Shown: in pieces, positions 9,420 through 20,280 of the stretch | How the letters are laid out: every line of letters starts with the position of its first letter | Position numbering within the stretch: position 1 is the first letter of the stretch | Source of the DNA: Stomoxys calcitrans | Lineage: Eukaryota > Arthropoda > Insecta > Diptera > Muscidae | NCBI RefSeq assembly: GCF_963082655.1 | Contig: NC_081552.1 | Coordinates: forward strand, 100,043,523-100,107,522 | DNA: 64,000 nt | Direction: 5' to 3' | The notes under the pieces: generated by a model | Database searches by the model: none | Told to the model about the DNA's origin: nothing | What the model saw: only the letters and a program-made list of their open reading frames with translations | Program-made: the position numbers and the translations under genes

Positions 9420-10930
9420 GTAGAATAGCGTTCCAATTGCCTCGATCTTCTGCTCTCATTCTAATCTCTGACGCTAAGTTTCGAGGTGTCTCTCACCACT
9501 TGATCTTTCCATTGGGCTTTTGGACTTCTTTGCTGGAGCTTCTTCATCCATTCTGACAACATGACCTAGCCAAAGCAGCCGTTGTATTTTGATGCGTGTA
9601 ACTATGCTATCGTTGTCATACAGCTGGTGGTTCATGCGTCGCCCATATTCTCCATTAACGCAACCTGGTCCATATATTTTTCGAAGAATCTTTATCTCAA
9701 ATACTCCAAGCACTGCCTCAATTGCTTTAACAAGTACCCATAACAACATGGGTAGTATCAGTGTTTCGTATAGTGTAATCTTCGTCTGTCGAGAGGTGAC
9801 CTTGTTTCTAACTGCTTACTTAGTCCAAAATAGCATCTGTTTGCCAGTATTATTCTTCGCTTTATCTCAATCTTATGTGACATTCGTTTCTGTTACGACG
9901 GTGCCGAGGAAGATAAAGTTACTGACTATCTCAATGTTGTGGTTCCCAACTTCTCCATTTTCTTTATCTGCTCAATTGTACAAGGCGCTTTAAGAGTTGA
10001 AACCATCCACTTCGTCTTATCTCAATTTACTGCTGGACCCATTTTCACTGACTCTCTTTCGATTCTTTCGAAGGCTGCAGTTACTACTTCCGGTGACCGA
10101 CCTATGATGACGATTTCGTCGGCATAAGCGAGTAGTATGTGTTCTCTTGTGTTTAGAGTGCCATATCTCTTCACATCTGTACCTATATTCTATCTCGTAT
10201 AATCTTCTCCAAATGAATAGGTTCCAATCATCGGGTATGCTTCCTTATAGCCAGATTGCGCAGATGAGCTGATGCATACGCCTTATCAGCGTGTCGCTTT
10301 CGGTCTTAAATAGTTCAGCGGGTAACCAGTTGTTCTTAAGTCAGGTCATTGCTACTTGGACCTCATTCTGACTAGGAGGTAAATATTCTATGCCATCATT
10401 ATAGATTGTTTCTGCGGTATATTTCCATATCCTTAGCATGTTATCTGCGTCAGTTACCAGATTTCCTTCTTTGTCTCTGCAGGTGGATGTGCCTGCACCA
10501 AAGCCATCGGTTTGATGTTTAATTCTTTGGTAGAATTTCCGGGCTTCATCCTAACTCCTTTATATCACACTCACGTCTTTCCATTTCCTTTTTCTTTCCT
10601 CTCTCCTTTTCTCCCCATACCTCTCCTTCATCTGGCGCGTTTCCACTGATTGCAGGGTTGCTCTATATGCCGCATTCTTGGATTCAGTAGCATCTCTAGG
10701 CGGCTTCCAGTACCCAAGTACAGATTTCGCGGCATTTTCCATGGAGTGGGAAATAGTTTGTCACTTCTCCATCAAGCAGTTGGGCCAGTCGAGTGGAGTA
10801 TGCCGCTGCCATCTGTTGTGTTTGCATCTATTCAATGTCCAGTTTCCGTTTGCTGCAACAAGGAAATGATCCGAATCTTTATTCGCTCCACGGATCGATC
10901 GTACATCTAAAACGCTGGATGAATGCCTGA
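9420..10930 (-). pseudogene. RTE-like LINE (LINE-B), decayed copy 1
   Basis: Reading the minus strand from 10930 down: an endonuclease tail (SVLDVRSIRGANKDSDHFLV, with the S-D-H motif of APE-type endonucleases); a linker (MENAAKSVLGYWKPPRDATE; CRDKEGNLVTDADN; LICAIW); then an abrupt jump to the catalytic turn at 10105-10135, which reads AYADEIVIIGRSPEVVTAAF. The last Asp of YADD is Glu. The C-terminal piece follows (ILRKIYGPGCVNGEYGRRMN and RLLWLGHVVRMDEEAP). No RNase H follows. The fingers and most of the palm are deleted between about 10250 and 10140. Layout and motifs resemble RTE-type LINEs, whose endonucleases are often annotated as craniofacial development protein 2-like. Several frameshifts make it non-functional. 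Confidence 0.6.
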
Positions 10931-10934
10931 TGAA

Positions 10935-11140
10935 TGACAGAGCAGTATGATTACGGGAAAACTCGTCCCTCAGCACATTTAGACGCTTTTTACTTTGTAC
11001 CTTTTGCGAACTGCGCATCAATTCTTTCTGACTGCGCCAGTACAGCTCTCCGATTTGATTTCGTAACACCAGTTGACGCTTCAACATGTCGAGGGTAGAC
11101 ATCTGTCCTTTTAACAATAAAAAACGGTTCTTGATGAAAT
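10935..11140 (-). pseudogene. Unidentified helix-rich open segment, possible captured exon
   Basis: About 67 codons are open on the minus strand between the LINE-B endonuclease piece (below 10930) and the DINE-a end (above 11146). It reads DFIKNRFLLLKGQMSTLDML, then KRQLVLRNQIGELYWRSQKE, then LMRSSQKVQSKKRLNVLRDE, then FSRNHTAL. It is rich in K, R, L, Q and E with few helix breakers, so it is probably alpha-helical, and it contains no repeat found elsewhere in the window. No start codon or splice context can be assigned. It may be a host exon fragment carried by an element or an unknown part of a retroelement. I do not recognise it. Confidence 0.4.
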
Positions 11141-11145
11141 CTCTT

Positions 11146-12110
11146 GTTATACCCTCCACCATAGGATGGGGGTATACTAATTTCGTCATTATATTTGTAA
11201 CTCCTCGAAATATTCGTCTAAGACCCCATAAAGTATATATATTCTTGATCGTCATGACAGTTTGAGTCGAACTAGCCATGTCCGCTGTCTGTCTGGCGAA
11301 AGCACGCAAACTTCCGAAGGAGTAAAACTAGCCGCTTGAAATTTTGCACAAAAACTTTTTTTGTGTAAGTCGGTTGGGATTGTAAATGGGCTATATCGGT
11401 CAACGTTTTGATATAGCTGCCATATAAACCGATCTGGGATCTTGACTTCTTGAGCCGCTAGAGGGCACAATTTTTATCCGATTTGGCTGAAATTGCATGA
11501 GGTGTTTTATTATGACTTCCAACAACTGTGCTGAGTATGGTTGAAAGCGGTCTATAACCTGATATAGCTGTCATATAAACCTATCTGGGGTCTCGACTTC
11601 CTAAGCGTCTAGAGTGCGTAATTCCTATCCGATTTAACTGAAATTTTGCACGACGAATTTTGTTCTGACTTCCAATTACTGTATTAAATATAGTTCAAAT
11701 CGGTTCACAACCTGATATAGCTGCCATATAAACCGATCTGGGGTCTTGACTTCTTGAGCCACTAAAGGGCGCAATTATTATCCGATTTAACTGAAATTTT
11801 GCATGAGGTGTTTCGTTATAACGTTCACCAACTGTGCTAAGTTCAAATCGGTCCATAACCTGATATAGCTGCCATTTTCGCAATTCTTTCTAGATTTGGC
11901 TGAAATTGTACACAATGACTTCTACTATGGTCTCCAATATTCAGTTCAATTATGGTCCGAAATGAACAATGACTTGATATTGTTCCAATAACATAGCAAT
12001 TATTTTATTTTATCCTTTGTTTGGCTAAAAAGAGATACCGTAAAATGCGATCCATGGTGGAGGGTATATAAGATTCGGCCCTGCCGAACTTAGCACGCTT
12101 TTACTTGTTA
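11146..12110 (-). mobile_element. DINE-a element
   Basis: On the + strand it starts TATACCCTCCACCATAGGAT and ends TTAGCACGCTTTTACTTGTT, so it lies in reverse. It contains CCATAAAGTATATATATTC + TTGATCGTC near 11228-11255 and about three core units (ATATAGCTGCCATATAAACC). The 5' palindrome is decayed (TTCGGCCCTGCCGAA). Confidence 0.68.
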
Positions 12111-12325
12111 TATATAAGAAGATGTGTAACATTTCGCTCCAACATATAAAATGTAAGCCATAAATCTAGAAATGAGCTAAAGTAACTTCGTATATCCTTA
12201 AGCACCTTCGACGTAGAAAAAGGAATATTTCTGTTACTGTAAAATCATAAATTCTTTAACAGCAAATATATCTCGATAACAGCAAACGATCATTCGTTTA
12301 ACAGACTAAAAATAAAGAGAGCTTC
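12111..12325. other. Low-copy spacer
   Basis: AT-rich sequence with no recognised repeat. It lies between a full DINE-a and a DINE-a 5' fragment in the same orientation. Confidence 0.45.
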
Positions 12326-12617
12326 TCCCATGACCTCTAACATACGTGTTGAATATGGTATGAATCGGTTTATAGCTTAATACCACTCCCCTATAAACCG
12401 ATCTCCATATTTTACTTCTCCAGCCCCTTTAGTGCGCAATTCTTACACGATTTGGCTGAAATTTTACACATGACTTCTACTATGGTCTCCAATATTCAAT
12501 ACTCTTTTATCCTTTGTTTGCCTAAAAAGAGATACCGTGGAAAGAGCTCGACAAATGCGATCCGTGGTGGAAGGTATATAAGGTTCGGCCCGGCCAAACT
12601 TAGCATGCTTTCACATG
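12326..12617 (-). mobile_element. DINE-a 5' fragment
   Basis: It matches the 5' third of DINE-a in reverse: CTCCAATATTCAATA, AAGAGATACCG, GTATATAAGGTTCGGCCCGG, CTTAGCATGCTTTCACATG. The core and 3' end are missing. Confidence 0.6.
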
Positions 12618-12631
12618 TTTTTATTTCCTTT

Positions 12632-15385
12632 TTTATACCTACCACCGAAGGATGGGGGTATATTCATTTTGTCATTCCGTTTGAAACACATCGAAATATC
12701 CATTTCCGACCCTATAAAGTATATATGTACATTCTTGATCAGCGTAAAAATCTAAGACGATCTAGACATGTCCGTCCGTCTCTCCGTCTGTCTGTTGAAA
12801 TCACGCTACAGTCTTTAAAAATAGAGATATTTAGCTGAAACTTGGCACAGATTATATTTTTGGATATTCTTTTTTTGGTTAAGTTCGAAGATAGTCTATA
12901 TCGGACTATAAATTGATATAGCCCCCATATAGACCTATCCGCCGATTTAGGGTTTTAGGCCAATAAAAGCTACATTTATTATCCGATTTTGCTGAAATTT
13001 AGGACAGTGGGTTGTGTTAGGCCCTTCGACATCCTTCGTCAATTTGGCTTAGATCGGGCCAGAATTGGATATAGCTGCCATATAGACCGATCCTCCGATT
13101 TAGGTTCTTAAGCCCATAAAAGCCACATTTATTATCCGATTTTGCGGAAATTTTGGACAGTGAGTTGTGTTAGGCCCTTCAACATTCTCCGTCAATTTGG
13201 CTAAGATCGGTCCAGATTTGGATATAGCATCCATATAGACCTATCCTCCGATTTAGGGTCTTAGGCCCATAAAAGCCACATTTATTATCCGATTTTGCTG
13301 AAATTGGGGGCAGTGAGTTGTCTTAGGCCCTTCGACATCGTCCGTCAATATGGCTCAGATCGGTTTAGATTTGGATATAGCTGGCATATAGACCGATCCT
13401 CCAATTTAGGGTCTTAGGCCCATAAAAGCCACATTTAATATCCGATTTTGCGAAAATTTGGGACAGTGAGTTGTGTTAGGCCCTTCAATATTCTCCGTCA
13501 ATTTGGCTTAGATCGGTCCAGATTTGGATATAGCTGCCATATAGACCGATCTCTCAGTTTTAGGTTTTGGAGCCAATAAAAAACGCATTTATTGTCCGAT
13601 GTTGGCGAAATTGGGGCAAAGAGTTATGTTAAGCCCCTCCACATATTTCTGCAATTTGGTCTAGATCGATCAAGATTTGCATATAGCTGCCATATAGACC
13701 GATCTCTCTATTTAAAGTATTGGCCCCATAAAAGGCACATTTTTACTCCGATTGCACCGAAATTTGACACACCGATTTAGGCCCATAAAAGCCAATTTTA
13801 TCTGATTTTGCTGAAATTTGGGACAGTGAGTTGTGTTAGGCCATACGACTTCCTTCGTTAATTTGGCCTAGATCGGTTCAGATTTGGATATAGCTGTCAT
13901 ATAGACCGATCCTCCGATTTAGGATCTTAGGCCCATAAAAGCCAATTTTATCCGATTTTGCTGAAATTTGGGACAGTGAGTTGTGTTAGGCCCTTCGACA
14001 TCTTTCTTCAATTTGGCCAAGATCTGTCCAGATTTGAATATAGCTGCCATATAGATCGATCTCTCGTTCTTATGGAGTTTTGCTCCATAAAAGGCGCATT
14101 TATTGTCTGATTTCGCCGAAATTTGAGACAGTTAGTTGTGTTAGCCCTTCGACATTTTTCTGCATTGGCCCAAATCGGTCCAGATTTGGATATATCTGCC
14201 ATGTAGACCGATATCTAGGTTTTCGGTTTTGGGGTCATAAAAGACGCTTTTATAATCCGATTTCGCTGAAATTTGGGACAGTGAGCTGTGTAAGGTCCTT
14301 CAATATCCTTCGTTAATTTGGCTCAGATCGGTTCAGATTTGGATATAGCTGCCATATAGACCGATCCTCCGATTTAGGATCTTAGGCCCATAAAAGCCAA
14401 TTTTATCCGATTTTGCTGAAATTTGGGACAGTGAGTTGTGTTAGGCCATACGACTTCCTTCGTTAATTTGGCCTAGATCGGTTCAGATTTGGATATAGCT
14501 GTCATATAGACCGATCCTCCGATTTGGGGTCTTAGGACCATAAAAGCCACATTTATTATCCAATTTTGCTGAAGTTTGGGACAGCGAGTTGCCTTAGGAC
14601 CTTCGACATCTTTCTTCAATTTGGCCCAGATCGGTTCAGATTTGAATATAGCTACCATATAGACCGATTTCTTGATTTAAGGTTTTGGGCCCATAAAATG
14701 CTCTTTTATTGTCCGATGTCGCCGAAATTCGGGGCAGTGAGTGATGTTAAGCCCCTTGATATACTTCTGCAATATCAAATATATCGGTCAAGATTTGGAT
14801 ATAGCTGCCATATAGACCGATATCTAGGTTTTCGGTTTTGGGGTCATAAAAGACGCTTTTATTGTCCGATTTCGCTGAAATTTGTGAAATTTGTGGTCCT
14901 TCTTCAATTTTGCCCAGATCGGTCCAGATTGGAATATAGCTGCCACATAGACCGATTTCCCGGTTTAAGGTTTTGGGCCCATAAAAGGGGCATTTATTGT
15001 CCGATTTCGCCGAAATTTGGGACTGCTTTGTGTTAGGTTCTTCGACATGTTTCTGCAACTTGGCCGAAATCGTTCCAGATTTGGATATAGCTGCCATGTA
15101 GACTGATGTCTCGATTTAAAGTCTTGGCCCCATAAAAGGCGCATTTATATCCGATTTCAGTGAAATTTGACACAGTGACTTATGTTATGGTGCAGATCGG
15201 TTTATTTTTAGATACATCTACTGTACTTATTAGTATTTAATCCAAATCGCAACATATTTTAATATCCAATAACTGCTATGGGACATAAGGTATGAAATAT
15301 TCACCGAGTTTTGATGAAAGGTGGTTAACATATATACCCGAGGTGGTGGGTATCCAAAGTTCGGCCCGGCCGAAAAATGCGTTTC
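12632..15385 (-). mobile_element. DINE-b element with about 15 core units
   Basis: The + strand starts TTTATACCTACCACCGAAGG and ends GGTGGTGGGTATCCAAAG-TTCGGCCCGGCCGAA, so the element is reversed and has both inverted subterminal pairs. CCTATAAAGTATATATGTAC + ATTCTTGATC is the INE-1-type block. The core is a ladder of about 152-bp units, each with GGATATAGCTGCCATATAGA and GGGACAGTGAGTTGTGTTAG (landmarks near 12950, 13100, 13252, 13404, 13556 and so on). At 2.75 kb it is the longest DINE in the window. Expansion of the array explains the length. The long open frames inside are repeat by-products. Confidence 0.7.
13783..14530 (-). repeat. Higher-order repeat inside DINE-b
   Basis: A variant segment with CATACGACTTCCTTCG and GATATAGCTGTCATATAGAC occurs at 13783-13925 and again at 14388-14525, about 605 bp (four units) apart. 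By eye it is almost unchanged over some 140 bp. The units between are more different. This indicates a multi-unit duplication of the array. Confidence 0.6.
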
Positions 15386-15387
15386 CT

Positions 15388-16466
15388 CTTATTACAACTT
15401 TACTAATCTAGTCATTCCGTTTGTAACACCTTGAAATATTCGTTTCCGACCCCATTAAATATATATATTCTTGATCATCTCGATGTTCTGAGTCGATCGA
15501 CCCAGGTTCGTCCATCCGTCCGTCCCTCTGTCGAAATCACGATAGAGGTCAAACTCGTAAAGCTAGCCGCTTGAAATTTTGCACAGATACTTTGTACCAA
15601 TGTAGGTCGTTGGGGATTGCAAATGGGCCATTTCGGTTCAGACTAAGATACAATTCCTATATAAACCGATCTCTCGATTTGACTTCTTTAACCCCTGGAA
15701 GCCGCAATTTTTTGTCCGATGTGGCAGAAATTATGAGGGTAGTGTTCTGTTATGACTTCCACCAACTGTGTCAAGTACGGTCCAAATCGGTCTATACCCA
15801 GAAATAGCTCCCAAATCAACCGATCTCCCGATTTGACTTCTTGAGTCTTTGGAATCCGCAGTTTTTGTCCGATTTGGCTGAAAGTTTGTTATTTCTTCCA
15901 ACTACAGCGCCAAGTAAGGTGTAAATCGAACCTGATATAGCATTCATAACCTGATATAGCTTTCATAACCTGATATAGCTTTCATATAAACGGATCTCCC
16001 GATATGACTTCTTGAGCCCCTAAAAGCCTCAATTTTTGTCGGATTTGCCTGAAATTTGCATTAAATGTTCTGTTATAAATTTCAACAAATGTGCCAAGTA
16101 CGGCCCAAATCGGTCTATAACCTGGTTAGCTCCCATATGAACCGATACTCCGCTTTGACTTTTTGAGCCCTTACAAGCCGCAATTTTTTCCGATTGAAAT
16201 TGAGCATGTAACGCTTTGTTATGGCCTTCATCAACTGTGCCAAGTACGGTCCAAACCTGATATAGCTTCCTCGTAAACCGGTCTCTCGATCATCCTTGTT
16301 CAATTACTAGAAGTTTTCATCTTTGCTGGTTTGACAGAAGTTTGGTATGTAGAATAAAATTATGCAATTCTATTAAGTTCATTTTTTTTTAAATTTTTAG
16401 CAGAATCCATGGTGGTGTGTTCCCAAGATTTGAGCCGATCGAACTTAGCACGCTTTTACTTGTTAA
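15388..16466 (-). mobile_element. DINE-d element, 3' hairpin missing
   Basis: It runs in reverse from GTCATTCCGTTTGTAACACC and ATATATATTCTTGATCATC to TTAGCACGCTTTTACTTGTT. Core units carry ACCTGATATAGCTTTCATAT, ATAAACCGATCTCCCGAT and TCCGATTTGGC. They are shared with 48345-49392 rather than with DINE-a. The terminal ATACCC...GGGTAT hairpin expected near 15388 is absent, probably lost at the junction with DINE-b. Near 15935-15985 a short phrase (AACCTGATATAGC-TTTCAT) is triplicated. Confidence 0.55.
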
Positions 16467-16494
16467 GATCATTCGCATTTACAGTATAAACAGA

Positions 16495-18405
16495 CAAGCT
16501 GACCCGGGACCGCTCCGCTGCGCCTTCTTCTACTTTACATGGAACAATTAAAGAGCTTTTAGTGAAATACCATGCTACGAAAATAGTATATCGCTTGGCG
16601 AACAGTTTAACAATAAAAGTGCCTTTATCTGAATCCCACATGATCTTTATTGGTCTACGAATTAAAAGTGTGGATGTAAGGTGTACTGCAATTTTAAAAT
16701 ACTTTATTTCAGCCCGATATTCTCATGATATCTGATTTAGGGGTGTTTTCGGGGGTGAGGTGGTCCCCCAGGCACTTGTCCCAGAAAATATATCAGCATC
16801 GTGCTCTTCTTTCAAATACCATTTATTTAGGGGAGTTTACACGATGAGGCGTCCCCCAAACACATGGCCCCAAAATTGGTTATCAAATTCGTTTTCTAAT
16901 CTCAAATACCTTTCATTTGAGCCACATATTGGCATGGTCGAAAAATGTTTACCCTTAGGTGGGTGTTTTGGGGAAGGGGTGATTCCCTAAATACATGGTC
17001 CTACATTTGGATACCAAATTCGTATTATATTCCCAAATACCTTTATTTGAACCCATATTGCGATGGTCAGTAAAAAATTGCTGTTTGTGGGGTATTTTGG
17101 GAAAGGGGTAGACCTCCGAAAATTGGTCCCGAAAGTAGGTATCAATACTTGTTCTACCGCCCAATACCTTTCATTTGAGCTCCACATTGACATGGTCGGT
17201 AAATATGCCCGATTTAGTTGTGTTTTGGGGTGGGGTGGTCCCCCAACTACTAAGTCCGAAAAATATATCAGCAACGTGCTCTATTCTCATATATCTATTT
17301 ATCATTTATTTGAACCACATATTGCCATTGGCCTCAAAGTTGGATATCAAATTAGTTTTCTAATCTCATTTAAACTCCTTATTGCAAAAGGCAGCAAATA
17401 AGTCCGGTTTGGGGTATTGGCCCTAAAAACTATAAAACTCTCTTGAAGACCCAAATTGTCTTGGTGAGCAAATACGTCCTATTTGGGGTTGTTATGGTGG
17501 TGAGACGTCCCCTAGACAGTTGGTCCCCAATGTTGATATCAGATACGTGGTCTACTCCCAAATACCTTTAGTTTGAGCCCCATATTTCCATAGTCGGCAA
17601 ACATGACCGACTTGGGTGATGGGCGGCCACTTAGTGAGTTAGCCGTGAAATTATATATATCGGATTAGTATTCAACTCTAAAACCCCTCCTATTTGATCA
17701 TCATACTGCAATAGTTAGCAAATATTTCCTATTTGGGTGGTGTTGTGGGGGTGGGGTGGCCCCATAGACACTTTTCCCGAATATTGATATCAGATTCGTG
17801 CTTTGCTCCCAAATACCTTTCATGTGAGCCCCATATTGCTATGGCCGTAAATTTGTCCCCTTTGGGGGATGTTTTTGTGAAGAGGCGGCCCGCCAAAACA
17901 CTTGGTCCCATATTTGGATATCAGACTCGCATTCTATACTCAAATACCTTTTATTTAAGCTCCATATTGCCATGGGCAGTAAATAAGTCCTGTTTGGGGG
18001 GTGTTTTAGGGAAGCGGTGGACCTCAAGAAACGTGGTCCTATATTTGGATATAAGATTCGTATTCTATTCGCAAATACCTTTCATTTCAGTCCGATATTG
18101 CCATGGTCGGTAAATATGTCCGATTTAGGGGTGTTTTCGGGGTTGGGGTGGTCCCCTTACTCTTGGTATAACAATTTTATATCAGATACTTGTTTTTATC
18201 CTAAATACCTTATATTTGAGTCCCGTGTTGTCGTGATTGGTGTATATATATATTTGGTAGGTGTTGGGATGGGGACCCCCTAGGTACCCCATCGAAAATT
18301 TTAATACCAAATTTTTGTTTCCAGGTTACTTTAAGAGAACACACAAAATTTCGCACCACCCATCTCCGAGATCCGGCGTTTCTGAAAATTGTGGTAAGGG
18401 GGGAA
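16495..18405 (-). mobile_element. HEL-1 element, 5' truncated
   Basis: The + strand opens CAAGCTGACCCGGGACCGCT then CCGCTGCGCC, the inverse of the HEL-1 3' end with CTAG changed to CTTG. About 14 core units follow (CAAATACCTTTCATTTGAG, CCCATATTGCCATGG). The CCCCCTAGGTACCCCATC block is near 18277, and AAAATTTCGCACCACCCATC then TCCGAGATC follow. The (CAAA)n tract and terminal TATATATAAG are missing. Non-coding. Confidence 0.66.
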
Positions 18406-19336
18406 ATTTTCGAGAGGAGATGGTCGCTCCCTCGACGCTAGGACCCAAAAGACAATTTATTTCAATCCTCTATTGTTGTAATATACATGTCCAGATTCTA
18501 GAATCCTTATATCAACACAAGATTCAAACTCTACTGAAATGGTCGTTTCTTTATTTAGTGGGGGTCCGTGGCCAGGCTCTATCCCAAATATGTATAACAG
18601 AATCGTAGTCAACATTCATGCCCGATTAAGGGGTTGTTGGGGTTGGGGAGGCCCCGTAGACACCTTGGACAAAATTTTTTTAACAGATGTGTCCTCAACT
18701 TCCAAACATCTTTTATTTGATACCCATATTGCCCTAATCGGTAATTATGTCCTGTTGAGGGTTTTTGGGGGTGGGGGTCGCCTCAGACACCAAGGAATAC
18801 ATTATTATATCAGCTTTTTACTATACTTTTAAATACATTCCATTTGCCCCAAATGGTGAAAGAGTCCTGTTGGGGGTTTTTTTCGAAAACTTTGGGCGAA
18901 ATTTCTTTACCAAGTTAGTACTCTACTCTTATATTTCCTTTCGTTTGATACCCATATTCTCCCAATCGGTAAACATGTCCGTGCTGGGTGGTTTTGGTGT
19001 GTGGGGAGGCCCCTCAGACACCAAGGAATACATTTACGTGTCAGAATTGTACTCTACTTTTAAATACCTTTCATTTGATACCCATATTGCCCAAAGCGGT
19101 GAAAGAGTCCTGTTGGGGGGTTTTTTTGTTTGTGGGGGAGGGACCCCACTGAGCACTTTGGGCGAAATTTGTATACCAAATTCGTACTCTCCTCTTAAAT
19201 ATCTTTCATTTGATACCCATATTGTCCCAATCGTTAAACAAGTCCGTTCAGATGGGTTTTGGTATGGGGCGTCCCCCAAGTTATTTGACCCAAAACTGTT
19301 AAGCCAATTTCGTGTTTTTGGGGTACCATAAGGCAG
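18406..19336 (-). mobile_element. HEL-4 tandem-unit fragment
   Basis: Units containing TTTCATTTGATACCCATATT, then GTCC-GTTGGGGG and GGCCCC-CAGACAC recur near 18715, 18940, 19070 and 19205, spaced about 125-135 bp. They resemble HEL-1 units but form their own group. Neither terminus is visible. The open frames on both strands follow from the near-codon-multiple spacing, not from a gene. Confidence 0.5.
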
Positions 19337-19349
19337 CATACAAAAATTT

Positions 19350-20157
19350 CACGCAATTCTTATCCGATTGGAATGAAATTTTGCACAACGTGTTTTGTTA
19401 CGATATCCAATAACTGTGCCAAGTATGGTTCAAATCGGTCCATAACCTTATATAGCTGTCATATAAACCGATCTTGGGTCTTGACTTCTTGAGCCTCTAG
19501 AGGGCGCAATTCTTATCCAATTTGAATGAATTTTGGCACGTTGTATTTTGTTATAATATCCAACAACTGTGCCAAATATGGTTCAAATCGGTTCATAACC
19601 TGATATAGCTGTCATATAAACAGATCTGGGGACTTGACTTCTTGAGCTTCTAGAGGGCGCAATTCCTATCCGATTTGGCTGAAATTTCGCAAGACGTTTT
19701 TTTATTGTTACTTTCAACAACTGTGTCAAATGAAGTACAAGTCGGTTCATAACCTGATATAGCTGCCATATTAACCGATCTGGGATCTTGACTTCTTGAG
19801 CCTCTAGAGGTCGCAATTATTATCAGATTCGCCTGAAATTTTGTACGTCGGATTCTTTCATGACCATTAACATACGTGTTTATTATGGTCTGAATCGGTC
19901 CATAGCCCGATACAGCTCCCATATAAATCGATCTCCATATTTTACTTTTTGAGCTCACAAAGGGCGCAATTGTTATTCGAATTGGCAGACATTTTACACA
20001 GGTCTCCAGGTCTCGCTCTAATAGCAGAGCAAATCTTTTCTTATATCCTTTTTTTTGCATAAGAAGAGATGCCGGGAAAAGAACTCGACAAATGCGATCC
20101 ATAGTGGAGGGTATATAAGATTCCGCCAGGCCGAACTTTGCACGCTTTTACTTGTTA
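19350..20157 (-). mobile_element. DINE-a, 3' truncated
   Basis: It starts within a core unit (CGCAATTCTTATCCGATTGG) directly after HEL-4 and runs through four units to CACGCTTTTACTTGTT. The 5' palindrome is altered (TTCCGCCAGGCCGAA). The 3' hairpin and INE-1-type block are missing. Confidence 0.62.
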
Positions 20158-20159
20158 GA

Positions 20160-20280
20160 TATAGCTTTTGTAACTATAAGTATTTGCCCCAAATCGGAAC
20201 GTATTTCGCTATAACTTTTAATATGGGACATAAGGTATGCAATATTCACCGGATTTTGATGATAGGTGGTTGTGGTGATG
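20160..20280 (-). mobile_element. DINE-b sliver
   Basis: The segment GGGACATAAGGTATGCAATA then TTCACCGGATTTTGATGATA matches 15280-15325 in the same orientation. It is a remnant of the DINE-b 5' region. Confidence 0.5.

Noticed and set aside
14566..15097. Frames of over 100 codons on both strands with repeated CHIDR-type phrases
   Set aside because: They follow the DINE-b tandem unit, and both strands are open over the same units. This is repeat by-product, not a repeat protein.
17733..18113. Frame of 126 codons with repeated LSFEPHIAM phrases
   Set aside because: This phrase appears wherever HEL-1 units (CATTTGAGCCCCATATTGCC) are translated, in many copies with stops. It is non-coding.
18539..19331. 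Frames of 97-188 codons with recurring FDTHI phrases
   Set aside because: The HEL-4 unit repeats at about 128 bp and keeps frames open by chance. No start context, no conserved domain.
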